26,080 nt of DNA from Lachnoclostridium sp. UBA3775 (lineage in GTDB: Bacteria; Bacillota; Clostridia; Lachnospirales; Lachnospiraceae): the NCBI GenBank assembly GCA_002369525.1, contig DFFN01000100.1:1568-27647 (forward strand), given 5' to 3'. The notes under the pieces were generated by a model. The model was given only the letters and a program-made list of their open reading frames with translations, did not search any database and was not told the origin of the DNA. Each line of letters starts with the position of its first letter. Positions within the stretch are counted from its first letter, which is position 1. Positions 7,764 through 17,127 of the stretch are shown piece by piece. The position numbers were made by a program, and so were the translations under genes.

Positions 7764-10700
7764 ATGGAAAATAATAAGCTGCTGATCGGAGTTCAGTTTG
7801 TCGATCCCGGCACCGATAAAAGCCTCGTTTTCGAGCTGATGGTACTGAGAGATCTTACGCTAAGACAGCTTCTTGACGGTATAAAATATGGTCTCGCAAA
7901 GAAAGGCGAGGACATGTTTTATTCAGCCTGCAGAAAAATATTCGAGGAAAGCGTTTCCTTCAGGGACGAATCCGGGCTGTATGGGAAAATGACCCTTACA
8001 GCCTATAATGATTCTTACAGCAGCGATAAGAGTGACAGGGGAAGATTCCCGATTACGGAAGAGGATATGTCAAAGACGCTTGTTGAGATCGGTTTCATTT
8101 CATCGACAAGGCTTGTATTTGACCCGGCGCGCACTTATCGTTCCTATGAGATAAATACAAAGGATATCATTCCCGCATTCAATCCGGCTGTACAGAGGGA
8201 AAAAGGCATAAGCTTTCCCGATTACAATATCAGTACGCGTGTGCTTTACCGTTTTGACGATACGCCGGTTCACATCATTTCTTCTTCAGATCCGCCCCAG
8301 AAGCCGGATCAGAACCTGATTCTTATGCTTTTGCCGACAGTGATAATGGTGACTGTTACGGTGATCTCAAGGACAATGATGGGAAACAGGGGCTTTGTCG
8401 CTGTTCTTGTCAGCTCGCTGATGAGCGTCGTAACGCTTGTTATGTCTGTCATTAATTATATTCGCGGAAGGAAAAAATATAAAAAATCACTTGCCGACTG
8501 GCGAGGCAACTATGAGAAATATATCAATAAGACCATAAACGACATTCTGGAAAGGCAGCAGAAGGATGCCGCCAAACTATCCGAACTCTATCCCGACGTA
8601 AACGAGCTTTTTGACGACAAAGATCCGTCCCGGAGTGTTTTCGGTGTGAGCGGAAAGATCTTCAGCCGTTGCAAAGAGGATATGGATTTCCTTACGGTAA
8701 GGCTCGGAGTTTCCGATATGGTGGAAAACTGCTTTAAAATCGAAGGATCGAAACAGGAGCAGATTTTTTCATCGACCTCTTTCAGAATGAAGTTTGACAA
8801 GGTCAGGGTGCTTATTTCCGACGATCACGATTACGATGAAAAAGAGGATGAGTCCTATTATCTTTCAAACCTTCCCAATTATATTTCGGAACATTACAAA
8901 TATATGAAACTGGCGCCGATGCTGTTTTCTTTTAAAAACTGCGGCGCATTGGGTATTGTTTCGGAGAACAGCCTGTTCTCCGAAAGGCTTATACAGCGCA
9001 TGGTTTTCGATCTTTGCTTCTACCAGTCGCCCGATGACCTGCAGTTTATCGTGATGTTCGATCCGACCGATGACCGTGACAGGATTGAAAACGCTGTGGC
9101 CAATTTCAAATTCCTGCCTCATTTCAGGGAGCTTTTCCCGGACCGCGCACAGTTTGTGTTTGATACGGCAAATGCAAATATGGTATTCAGTTCAATGCTT
9201 AACATAATGAACGAAAGGGCAGAGATACTGGCATCTTCCGAAGGAAAGGAGATACGCTTCCCTCATATCGTTTTCATTGTATATCATGAATATGATATCA
9301 AGGAGCATGCGCTGGCCCAGTATCTTCCGAGAACACCGGAAGACGGAAAGCCCTATGTTAACAGGCTTGGACTCAGTTTTATATTCCCGAAGAAATATTC
9401 GGAACACCTTCCGGCGTACTGCGACCATGTCATAAACTTTACGGGAGACCATACCGCAGAGCTTATACCGCATGAGGATGAGGCCGGAAGCAGGGAATTC
9501 AGCTTCAATATTCCGCCCGAGTGGCAGGCAAAGCTTTACAGTACATCCAAGATACTTTCTTCGCTCTGCTATTCCAAGATTTCGCAGAACGGAAAAGTGC
9601 CTTCTGCCGTGAGCCTTTTCGAGCTTTACGGTTTTAACAAGAACAATATTGACATTTCCGCATTCTGGGAGGGAGAAAAGAGGCAGAATGTCATAGAGAC
9701 TTTATCGGTTCCCATCGGAAAGACCGAAAGCGGATTTACCTGCCTCGACCTTCATGAGAATGCCGACGGTCCTCATATGCTGGTAGCCGGTACCACAGGT
9801 TCCGGTAAATCGGAAACCATAATAACCTATCTTCTCGGGCTTTGTCTGCAGTTCCGTCCGGATGAACTGAACCTTATGCTTATTGATATGAAGGGCGGTG
9901 GATTTATCAAACGTATCGGTTCGCTTCCGCATGTTGTTGGTTCTGTTACGGATGTTGACGGAGACGAAAACGGTACAGGGGCAGAATATATGCTCAAGCG
10001 TTTCCTTAACGCACTGCGTTCCGAGATCAAGAGAAGGAAGATACTTTTCAATGCAATGCATGTTGACAGCATTGACCAGTATATTTCGGCATGCAGGAAC
10101 ATAGATTCTCATATCAAGAAAATAAACAACAGATTAAGAGGCGAGGATAAGGAGCCTTTAAGCGAGGCGGAAGAACGTGAGATAAGGGCTCAGGCCGAAA
10201 ACGACCTGCTTGCACATCTGGTTCTTGTGGTCGATGAGTTTACCGAGCTCAAGCGTTTCTCGACCGAAAGCAACAATGTTGACTTTATCGGCGAGATCAC
10301 TACTATCGCGAGAGTCGGCCGAAGCCTCGGTTTCCATATCATACTTATCTCGCAGAATATTGAAGGCGCCATAACCGACGACATCCGAATTAATTCGAAA
10401 TCAAGGCTCTGTCTTAAGGTTGCAACAAGGCAGGCCTCAAAAGAGATGATCGGAAACGACCTTGCGGCAAGTCCTTCAATGCCCGGACACGGCAGGGCTT
10501 ACCTGCTTGTCGGAACCGGTTCGAAGTTTGAATACTTCCAGTCAGGTTATGCGGGTGCGGTTGCCGAGGAGAATTTCGAGCTTCCGATGGAAATGATCGA
10601 GGCTTCAAAAACAGGAAGCTATACCAGATTCTATTATTCGGAAAAGGATAATATCGAAGCAATACGCCGCAAGAAAGAACTTGAGGCAGCCGGTAAGCTC

Positions 10701-10880
10701 GAGACACAGCTGAACGCCATGGTAGGCGCTATCAAGACCTATTATAACAGAAACCGCGCACACTATCCCAAGGTACATATTATTTTCGAAAAACCGCTTC
10801 CCGGCAGGCTGGTCTATGAAAACGGAAATGTTTATGAGGAGCGCGACGGCAGATTTGAACTCAGGGAGGAACACAAATGA
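7764..10880 (+). CDS. EssC-type FtsK/SpoIIIE ATPase, membrane subunit (N-terminal half of split EssC)
   Basis: A 1038-aa motor of the T7SS. Residues 1-130 look like a ubiquitin-like (YukD/EsaB-type) fold rather than the FHA pair of staphylococcal EssC. Two membrane helices lie at about 184-203 and 211-233. A degenerate nucleotide-binding-like domain spans roughly 280-560, followed by a true FtsK domain with Walker A GTTGSGKS (676-683) and Walker B LVLVVDEF (Asp824-Glu825). The downstream motif SQNIEGAITDDIRINSKSR is typical of this ATPase family. It energises export of WXG100 substrates at the cytoplasmic membrane. The protein stops after this domain, and the remaining domains are encoded by the next gene, which overlaps by four bases (ATGA). 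This matches the EccCa/EccCb division of mycobacteria. ATG 7764 follows AGGATGAG. Confidence 0.92.
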   Translation: MENNKLLIGVQFVDPGTDKSLVFELMVLRDLTLRQLLDGIKYGLAKKGEDMFYSACRKIFEESVSFRDESGLYGKMTLTAYNDSYSSDKSDRGRFPITEEDMSKTLVEIGFISSTRLVFDPARTYRSYEINTKDIIPAFNPAVQREKGISFPDYNISTRVLYRFDDTPVHIISSSDPPQKPDQNLILMLLPTVIMVTVTVISRTMMGNRGFVAVLVSSLMSVVTLVMSVINYIRGRKKYKKSLADWRGNYEKYINKTINDILERQQKDAAKLSELYPDVNELFDDKDPSRSVFGVSGKIFSRCKEDMDFLTVRLGVSDMVENCFKIEGSKQEQIFSSTSFRMKFDKVRVLISDDHDYDEKEDESYYLSNLPNYISEHYKYMKLAPMLFSFKNCGALGIVSENSLFSERLIQRMVFDLCFYQSPDDLQFIVMFDPTDDRDRIENAVANFKFLPHFRELFPDRAQFVFDTANANMVFSSMLNIMNERAEILASSEGKEIRFPHIVFIVYHEYDIKEHALAQYLPRTPEDGKPYVNRLGLSFIFPKKYSEHLPAYCDHVINFTGDHTAELIPHEDEAGSREFSFNIPPEWQAKLYSTSKILSSLCYSKISQNGKVPSAVSLFELYGFNKNNIDISAFWEGEKRQNVIETLSVPIGKTESGFTCLDLHENADGPHMLVAGTTGSGKSETIITYLLGLCLQFRPDELNLMLIDMKGGGFIKRIGSLPHVVGSVTDVDGDENGTGAEYMLKRFLNALRSEIKRRKILFNAMHVDSIDQYISACRNIDSHIKKINNRLRGEDKEPLSEAEEREIRAQAENDLLAHLVLVVDEFTELKRFSTESNNVDFIGEITTIARVGRSLGFHIILISQNIEGAITDDIRINSKSRLCLKVATRQASKEMIGNDLAASPSMPGHGRAYLLVGTGSKFEYFQSGYAGAVAEENFELPMEMIEASKTGSYTRFYYSEKDNIEAIRRKKELEAAGKLETQLNAMVGAIKTYYNRNRAHYPKVHIIFEKPLPGRLVYENGNVYEERDGRFELREEHK

Positions 10881-12433
10881 GCAGCGAACTGGCAATAGGT
10901 CTTTATGATGACCTTGACGATCAGACACAGCCTGTCCTGACCGTCAGTCCCGAAAAAGAAAACATAATGCTTGTCGGAGGCCATGCAAGCGGAAAGACCA
11001 CATTTATAAAAACTCTTCTGGTCCGCATGCATGAAATGCTCGATCAGGAAAAGGAAAGGGACATATTTATCCTTGATCCCGGAGGCAATCTCGGAGGATA
11101 CAGGGATTTAAATACTGTGGCTGCCTGCTTTGACAGTTCGAATGAGGAAAATGTCAGGCGTGTTTTCAGAACCATAGAGAGCAAGCTTGAAAAAAATTCG
11201 AAACTGCTGAATTCAAGGCAGTTTAACGAAGTCTGGGAAGGAAATCCCGTTAAAGGACTTGCCCAGATGATACTTGTGATCGACAATCTGAATTCTTTTC
11301 TTGCCGATGAGAGATTTTCGGCTTACCACGATCTTCTGACAAAGTTCTGCAGGGACGGTCTGGGAAAGGGTCTGTCCGTGGTAGTTACCGCATCGGATCT
11401 TTCGGGAGGAATAGGCAGGATAATAGGAAATTTCACCAGGCGCTTCGCGCTTGAAGGTTCGTCAGACAAATATCTTGACATTTTCGGAATGCGGATAAGC
11501 GAGCCCATGCACTGCGCCGGAAGAGGAGTTACGATAATTTCCGGAAAGCCGAGGGAATTCCAGTTCTTCCTTCCGTTCATGGATGAGCAGAACGATCTTC
11601 CGATGTTTATTTCGGCATTAAAGGAAGTAAGCGTTCCGACAGAAAAACTGAAAGCTTTTGACGGGGATCTTACCGAGAAAAATTTCTTTGATTATCTTTC
11701 GGGCGGATTTGAAGGCGATACCGGAACTGACAGTGCTGTCGTGGGACTTGACTATTACGATCATTTCCCGGTGTCGGTGAATTTGCATGAGGCGCATTCG
11801 ATAGCCATATACGGAAAAAAGCATTTCGGAAAGACAAACCTTCTGACTCTTATCGTCAGATTCATAAGGAAAAACCATCCCGATTACAGACTGGTATTTT
11901 TCGACGACGGCAGGAAACAGCTTACAGATCTTTACAATGAGGCAGGAGGGGACTCGTTCTATCTTACCTCGGTTGAAGAAATGTACGGTTTTCTTGACAG
12001 CTACGGCTATGCCGCAAAGCTTGAACGGGGTGTCATCAATAAAAATTTTGAGGAAAAGAGCAATCCTCCGACTGTATTCATACTTCAGAACAAGATGCTT
12101 TTCCAGACTGCAGGTGCACAGCTCTTAAAGAATGTTTTCCCGAGGCTCAATGCCGTTGCGGAGGAAAAGCAGTACTGGTTCATATATTCGGATGTGAGAA
12201 GGATAAGCAACAACGACAGGGATACCGAGTCTTCGCTTAACAACAGCATTTCCGTGGCTTTCCTGCTTGATAATATTGCCGAGTTCGTATCCGACAGGGG
12301 CAGCCGCTCGGTATTCGGTGAAATGGATCCGAAGGAACTGAGAAACGAGTTTGCCCGCTGTGAGCTTGGGGACGGATATTATTATGATATAGAATCGGAT
12401 GAACTTAAAAAGATCAAGATCATAAAGAATTAA
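10877..12433 (+). CDS. EssC-type ATPase, soluble subunit (C-terminal half of split EssC)
   Basis: A 518-aa soluble protein with two tandem FtsK-like nucleotide-binding domains. The first has Walker A GGHASGKT (34-41) and a Walker B-like MILVIDN with Asn in place of the usual Glu. The second has GKKHFGKT (313-320) and a poor Walker B (TVFILQN). These correspond to domains D2 and D3 of full-length EssC. In that family the last domains bind the C-terminal signal of WXG100 substrates and have weak or no ATPase activity. The start codon overlaps the stop of the membrane subunit (ATGA), pointing to translational coupling and 1:1 assembly. Confidence 0.9.
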   Translation: MSSELAIGLYDDLDDQTQPVLTVSPEKENIMLVGGHASGKTTFIKTLLVRMHEMLDQEKERDIFILDPGGNLGGYRDLNTVAACFDSSNEENVRRVFRTIESKLEKNSKLLNSRQFNEVWEGNPVKGLAQMILVIDNLNSFLADERFSAYHDLLTKFCRDGLGKGLSVVVTASDLSGGIGRIIGNFTRRFALEGSSDKYLDIFGMRISEPMHCAGRGVTIISGKPREFQFFLPFMDEQNDLPMFISALKEVSVPTEKLKAFDGDLTEKNFFDYLSGGFEGDTGTDSAVVGLDYYDHFPVSVNLHEAHSIAIYGKKHFGKTNLLTLIVRFIRKNHPDYRLVFFDDGRKQLTDLYNEAGGDSFYLTSVEEMYGFLDSYGYAAKLERGVINKNFEEKSNPPTVFILQNKMLFQTAGAQLLKNVFPRLNAVAEEKQYWFIYSDVRRISNNDRDTESSLNNSISVAFLLDNIAEFVSDRGSRSVFGEMDPKELRNEFARCELGDGYYYDIESDELKKIKIIKN

Positions 12434-12443
12434 GAGGTGCACT

Positions 12444-12761
12444 ATGGCTGATGACAATAATGAATATATCTGCATAGACAGCAGGGCTTTTGACAACTGC
12501 ATTGCAAAAAAGGATGATTTTATCAGACGTTATGCCGCGATAAGCACCAGGTATGAAGCGATAATAAAGGACCTGTCCGCAAACTGGAAGGGCGAGAGCG
12601 CGGATCTTTTTATAAACGATGCCAACGTTATAAGAAGGAATATCGGAGGGATCTCGGATATACTCTCAAATATGTGCAGTACCCTTGTTGACATAAAGGC
12701 TCAGCTTGAAAAAACCGACAAGTCACTTGGAGAGTTTAACCGGAATCCGGATGCGGACTAG
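12444..12761 (+). CDS. WXG100-family T7SS substrate (WKG)
   Basis: A 105-aa helical hairpin with NWKGESADLF at the turn (W48-K49-G50). Its C-terminal EKTDKSLGEFNRNP resembles the tails of both upstream WXG100 proteins. GAGGTG precedes ATG 12444, only 10 bp after the ATPase stop, so it belongs to the same transcript. Placement directly behind the substrate-binding ATPase subunit suggests it is the partner or gating substrate of that subunit, though this is inferred. There is no signal peptide. Confidence 0.87.
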   Translation: MADDNNEYICIDSRAFDNCIAKKDDFIRRYAAISTRYEAIIKDLSANWKGESADLFINDANVIRRNIGGISDILSNMCSTLVDIKAQLEKTDKSLGEFNRNPDAD

Positions 12762-12792
12762 GTGAGCATGAAATTGCGACAGGGTACAGGAT

Positions 12793-13518
12793 ATGAAGTT
12801 TACTCAGAGTTTATTTACCGACAAAGGCAGCAGGGCTGTCAATGAAGACTGCGCCGATCATATTCAGGTGAAAGACAGGCATTGCTTTATAGTATGTGAC
12901 GGTCTCGGAGGTCACGGAATGGGCGATGTGGCGTCGCGTCTTGCCGTAAAAAGCTTTAAAGAGTGTTTCGTTTCGTCTGCGGGAATGGAAGAATTTGCGG
13001 CTGATTCCTTTATAAAGGTTCAGTCTGCGCTTAAGGCAGCACAGACTGAGGATCGGAGACTCAGCCATATGCGGACAACTGCGGTTGTTCTGTGTACGGA
13101 AGGAAACAGGGGGACAGCTCTGCATATAGGGGACTCGCGCCTCTATCATTTCAGGAACGGGAAGATAATCAGTCAGACAAAGGACCACAGCGTTCCCCAG
13201 ATGCTTGCCATGGCAGGAGAGATAAGCGAGCATGAGATAAGAAGGCACCCTGACCGTAACAGGCTGCTTCGTGCGCTCGGGGATGAGAACGAAGAAGTCA
13301 GGTTTGTCCGTTCGGATTTTGAAATAAAAGAAGGGGATGCTTTCCTGCTCTGTTCCGACGGCTTCTGGGAGGAAGTAGAGGAAGAAAGCATGGAAAAATC
13401 GCTTTCACGGAACAAAAAGGCAGATAAGTGGCTTGCGGAAATGGTGGCACTTGCAAAGGAAAGCGTCAAAGACAGGAACATGGATAACTATACGGCACTT
13501 GCGGTAATGGTTGACTAA
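12793..13518 (+). CDS. PP2C-family Ser/Thr protein phosphatase
   Basis: A 241-aa PPM/PP2C phosphatase that dephosphorylates Ser/Thr-phosphoproteins using two metal ions. Diagnostic motifs are VCDGLGGHG (metal ligand Asp36), IGDSRLYHF, CSDGFWE (Asp189) and DNYTALAV (Asp231), so the active site looks complete. It is soluble and of standard bacterial catalytic-domain length. The start is ATG 12793 with a weak AGGG upstream. ATG 12768 has a better GGTGA but is out of frame and opens only 25 codons. It sits in the secretion operon upstream of a kinase and an FHA protein, so it probably reverses kinase signalling that controls the T7SS. Confidence 0.93.
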   Translation: MKFTQSLFTDKGSRAVNEDCADHIQVKDRHCFIVCDGLGGHGMGDVASRLAVKSFKECFVSSAGMEEFAADSFIKVQSALKAAQTEDRRLSHMRTTAVVLCTEGNRGTALHIGDSRLYHFRNGKIISQTKDHSVPQMLAMAGEISEHEIRRHPDRNRLLRALGDENEEVRFVRSDFEIKEGDAFLLCSDGFWEEVEEESMEKSLSRNKKADKWLAEMVALAKESVKDRNMDNYTALAVMVD

Positions 13519-13542
13519 GCTTATTAACAAGGGGTGAAGCAT

Positions 13543-14256
13543 GTGGACTGCGAAATAAGAAGTTATATAGGAACAAGAAGCTGCCAGGAAGACTCGGCAG
13601 CATTTTGCGAGACGGAAAATGGGCTGTTCTGTATTGTCTGTGACGGGATAGGAAGCAGGAGAGAAGGAGGCTCGTCTTCCAAGTATGCGGCGGAGAGTTT
13701 AACAGCAAGGTTCAGGGAAGGATTTAAAACGGATTTTCCGGAATTCATTACGGCTGCGGCGGAAAAGACAGACCGTGAGATTTATGAAAAATTCGGCAGC
13801 GCCAGCGGAACTACTGTCGTTTCGGTATATATAAAGGACCTCTCTCTCTATTGGCTTTCGGTCGGAGACAGCAGGCTCTATATCAAAAGGGCGGGCAGGC
13901 TTAAGCAGATAACGACCGATCACGATTATGCCTATGTTTTAAAAAAGAGACTTGAACTTGGCATAATCGACCAGAAGACCTATGAGGCTGAGAAACATAA
14001 AGGCGGAAGACTGGCCAGTTTTATAGGTATGGGCGGGATCGACATAGTTGATGTAAGCATGAAACCCGTTGAACTGTGCGAGGGCGATGTACTGCTTCTT
14101 GCAACCGACGGGCTTTATAAGTCTTTAGGCGATGAAAAAATCGCAGAAATATTAAATGAGAACAAAACGTCCGCTGAAACAGCCGACAGGCTGATCGAGG
14201 CGGTTAAGAAAATAGAAGGGGCTGTGGATAATACCACGCTTGCTGTGATCATGTGA
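13543..14256 (+). CDS. Second PP2C-family Ser/Thr protein phosphatase
   Basis: A 237-aa PP2C phosphatase with metal-binding Asp34 (VCDGIG), VGDSRLYI, ATDGLY (Asp189) and VDNTTLAV (Asp229). The GGHG segment of its neighbour is replaced by SRREGGSSS, so it is a diverged paralogue rather than a recent copy. The start is GTG 13543, with AAGGGGTGA at 13529-13537 as the ribosome binding site; the in-frame GTG at 13534 lies within that site. Two different phosphatases in one operon with one active kinase suggests separate targets, for example the kinase itself and the FHA protein. Confidence 0.92.
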   Translation: MDCEIRSYIGTRSCQEDSAAFCETENGLFCIVCDGIGSRREGGSSSKYAAESLTARFREGFKTDFPEFITAAAEKTDREIYEKFGSASGTTVVSVYIKDLSLYWLSVGDSRLYIKRAGRLKQITTDHDYAYVLKKRLELGIIDQKTYEAEKHKGGRLASFIGMGGIDIVDVSMKPVELCEGDVLLLATDGLYKSLGDEKIAEILNENKTSAETADRLIEAVKKIEGAVDNTTLAVIM

Positions 14257-14292
14257 AAACACAGCCAATATATTGTTGTTGGAGGAAATACA

Positions 14293-15027
14293 ATGAAATT
14301 AAAACGTTGTCCAAACATGCATTATTATGACGAAGATAAATATGCAGTATGCCCGCATTGTGCGGCGGCGAAAAAAAAGGCAGAAGCGGCTGCACCCAAA
14401 GCAGAACCCGAACCTTCTCAGGCTGAATTTGCCGAACCAAATCCCGGACCGGAAGTAAATTTCGAACAGAAAGAGGGGGATGAAGCCGTTTCCGCACCTT
14501 TGCCCGCCGAGAATAAAGAGGAGCCGGCCAAAACACCCGGAAATACGGAAGAACCCGAAGTGAGATCCCTTACCGAAGCCATAAATGAAGTGAGTTTTAC
14601 GGGCAGCATAGGGGAAGCGAAGAAAATGGCTGCAGGAAATGATGATGACGGTGTTACAAGGATCATATTCGATGAGCTTGCAGACAATCTCGTACTCGGC
14701 TGGCTGGTTGCCGTAAATACCGAAATCAAAGGAAAAGTATTTACGATAACAGAAACCAGGACTACGATCGGCCGCTCCGATTTAGAGCATCCGGTTGACA
14801 TAGATCTGCATCAGGACCGTGCGGTATCAAGAGGCATTCAGGCAGTCCTGGCCTACGATCCCCTTAACAAAAAGTTTTTCATCAACGCCGCAGGCGGTAA
14901 AACCCCTGTCTATGCAAACAGACAGATGGTCATGGTTCCCGTAGAGCTGTCCGCCGGCGACATTATAATGCTGGGTGAGACCAGCCTTGTGTTTGCACCG
15001 CTTTGCTGCGATAAATTTTCATGGTGA
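14293..15027 (+). CDS. FHA-domain protein with N-terminal zinc-ribbon-like motif
   Basis: A 244-aa protein. Residues 6-23 hold a metal-ribbon-like motif ending in CPHC. Residues 25-110 are an acidic, Pro/Glu-rich disordered linker. Residues 140-240 form a forkhead-associated domain, which binds phosphothreonine, with GRS at 160-162 and VSRG at 178-181. The usual His of the SRxH motif is Ile182, which may alter the fold or peptide choice. A Thr in DDDGVTRII just before the domain is a possible phosphosite for self-binding, as known for GarA-type proteins. It is encoded between the phosphatases and kinase, after GGAGGA. It probably reads out kinase activity. Confidence 0.88.
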   Translation: MKLKRCPNMHYYDEDKYAVCPHCAAAKKKAEAAAPKAEPEPSQAEFAEPNPGPEVNFEQKEGDEAVSAPLPAENKEEPAKTPGNTEEPEVRSLTEAINEVSFTGSIGEAKKMAAGNDDDGVTRIIFDELADNLVLGWLVAVNTEIKGKVFTITETRTTIGRSDLEHPVDIDLHQDRAVSRGIQAVLAYDPLNKKFFINAAGGKTPVYANRQMVMVPVELSAGDIIMLGETSLVFAPLCCDKFSW

Positions 15028-15051
15028 TCATCAGAGGAGAAGTTTGAAAAA

Positions 15052-17100
15052 ATGAACTACTGTCCGTTTTGCATGAATGAAATACCGGATGGGAGCACGT
15101 CCTGCCCTTCCTGCGGAAAGGATCCTTCGGGCTATGTTTCCAAACCGCACACCCTGTCTTTGGGAGCCGTTCTGAACCACAGGTACAGGGTCGGCGGCGT
15201 ACTTGGCGAAGGCGGTTTCGGAATAACCTATATCGGACTGGATACTTTACTTATGATCCGCGTTGCGATAAAGGAGTTCTATCCTGCCGGGATGGTAAAC
15301 AGGAACAATACGGCTTCCAACGAGGTGCAGAGCATAAGCACCGAATCGGCGATGGAGCTGTTTTCGAAGAGCCGCGAACATTTCCTGCATGAAGCAAGGA
15401 CACTCGCCAAGTTTACCAACGAAAAAGGCGTTGTGGCAGTCAGGGATTTCTTTGAAGAAAACCATACGGTATATATCGTCATGGAATATCTGGACGGCAT
15501 TACCCTGAAGGAATATCTGAAACAGGTAGGCACAATTTCAAGCTACAATACCATTTGCCTTCTGATGCCGATACTCGGTGCACTTAAAAAAATCCATGAG
15601 AAAAACCTTATACACAGGGATATAAGTCCCGATAATATCATGCTGGTAGGAGAGGATGTCAAGCTCCTGGACTTCGGTGCCGCAAGGGAGTTTGCCGATG
15701 AGAAGAGCCTGTCGGTCATGCTAAAGCACGGCTATGCCCCGATGGAGCAGTACAGAAGGCACGGAAAGCAGGGCGCCTGGACGGATATATATGCAATATG
15801 TGCCACAATATACAAGTGCATAACAGGGAGCATTCCGCCCGATGCACCCGACCGTATATATGAGGACAACCTTAAAATGCCGTCGGAACTCGGCTTTGAG
15901 TCCACTCCGGAATTTGATGAGGTCTTAAGGCACGGACTTGCGATAAAGGCGGAAGACAGAATACAGTCGATAGACCGGCTGCTTGCGGAAATAGCGGCTG
16001 TTCCCGGTTTTGATATTGATTTTGATGACAGTACGGCAAAGACTGCTGGCAGGCCGGTGACGGTTTCGGTTTCTTCGGGAAATGAAGAGGAGCGTCTGTC
16101 GCAATATGTTCCGAGAGGCTCCTATGAGGATGAAGCAGGGACAAAACCGCAGGCCGCCTCAGAAAAACCCGCGGAAAGCGGAAATGCCGCCGATGAGGAT
16201 TATCGTGACCGCAGGCTTTCGGAATATATATCCTCGCGTAAAACCGGAAAGGACGTAAGTCATGAGCAGACTCCTGAGCCGGCAAAAAAGGATGAAATCC
16301 CGCAAAATGCTGCCGAGGGAAGCAAAAAGAAAAGTCCCCTTCCGATAATCATTGCGGCTGCGGCCGTAGTTTTGGCCGCTGTGATCGGAATAATAATATT
16401 TTCCGGCAAAAACAAGTCGGAAAAATCCGGGAACAATAAAGAAGATACCGCGAAGAACGAAGTTTCGGTAACGGATGAGGCCAAGCCTACTTCGATCATC
16501 GGGGAGGAAGAAAAAAACACTCCAACTCCTACGGCGGAACCTGTTGTGACCAGTCCCGCGCCGACGGAAGCGGCGGTAAGCATAAGTCCTACCGAGTCGC
16601 CGCACATGCATATCATTTATCCGAATCTCGGAGGCAATTTTGATGTGGAGGACGGGCTGCTTACCATGAACTCTGCGATCTTCAGCATGAAAAAGACTTC
16701 CATTCAGCTGCTTTTCGGTACGGGAACTCTATATGTCACCGAACAGCATGACCGTTGGGAAAAAGGACAGACCGTTATGCTTGTCCCGATAGACCTCGGA
16801 GTATATGAAGAGGATTATTTTGACTCGGTTGACCTTTATTTCATGGATGATACGCTTTATAACGCACAGTTCGAGTGTGGGGATGCTTTCGATCCGGCTA
16901 TAAAGGAAAAAGCAACGAAGAAATTCGGACAGCCGTACTATGAAAACGGCGATGATGTAAGATGGGCACTTAAAGACCGGGACTGTCTGTTCCGCCTCTA
17001 TGTGCAGGACTATGAGGGAGAAAAGATTTTCACCCAGAGTTATATATATAAGGACATGGCCTATAAGGAAGGCATGGTCGAGGAAGGTTTCTTTGACTGA
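15052..17100 (+). CDS. Membrane Ser/Thr protein kinase (zinc ribbon - kinase - TM - external domain)
   Basis: A 682-aa Hanks-type kinase. An N-terminal zinc ribbon (CPFC, CPSC) precedes the kinase domain at about 38-310. That domain has glycine loop GEGGFG, ATP-binding Lys74 (VAIKEF), catalytic HRD (188-190, HRDISPDN) and DFG (207-209), so it should be active. A disordered acidic linker leads to one membrane helix at about 427-448, then a Pro/Thr-rich stalk and a compact external domain of about 140 residues of unknown type, not PASTA. It phosphorylates Ser/Thr on cytoplasmic targets, plausibly the FHA protein, the pseudokinase or the T7SS ATPase. GAGGAG precedes ATG 15052 at slightly long spacing. 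Confidence 0.93.
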   Translation: MNYCPFCMNEIPDGSTSCPSCGKDPSGYVSKPHTLSLGAVLNHRYRVGGVLGEGGFGITYIGLDTLLMIRVAIKEFYPAGMVNRNNTASNEVQSISTESAMELFSKSREHFLHEARTLAKFTNEKGVVAVRDFFEENHTVYIVMEYLDGITLKEYLKQVGTISSYNTICLLMPILGALKKIHEKNLIHRDISPDNIMLVGEDVKLLDFGAAREFADEKSLSVMLKHGYAPMEQYRRHGKQGAWTDIYAICATIYKCITGSIPPDAPDRIYEDNLKMPSELGFESTPEFDEVLRHGLAIKAEDRIQSIDRLLAEIAAVPGFDIDFDDSTAKTAGRPVTVSVSSGNEEERLSQYVPRGSYEDEAGTKPQAASEKPAESGNAADEDYRDRRLSEYISSRKTGKDVSHEQTPEPAKKDEIPQNAAEGSKKKSPLPIIIAAAAVVLAAVIGIIIFSGKNKSEKSGNNKEDTAKNEVSVTDEAKPTSIIGEEEKNTPTPTAEPVVTSPAPTEAAVSISPTESPHMHIIYPNLGGNFDVEDGLLTMNSAIFSMKKTSIQLLFGTGTLYVTEQHDRWEKGQTVMLVPIDLGVYEEDYFDSVDLYFMDDTLYNAQFECGDAFDPAIKEKATKKFGQPYYENGDDVRWALKDRDCLFRLYVQDYEGEKIFTQSYIYKDMAYKEGMVEEGFFD

Positions 17101-17127
17101 GCCCAAAAAGAACAGGTGGAAACAGTT

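Noticed and set aside
12768..12845. ATG 12768 with GGTGA before it, opening a 25-codon frame ahead of the first PP2C gene.
   Set aside because: It is out of frame with the phosphatase, has no recognisable product and overlaps its N-terminus.
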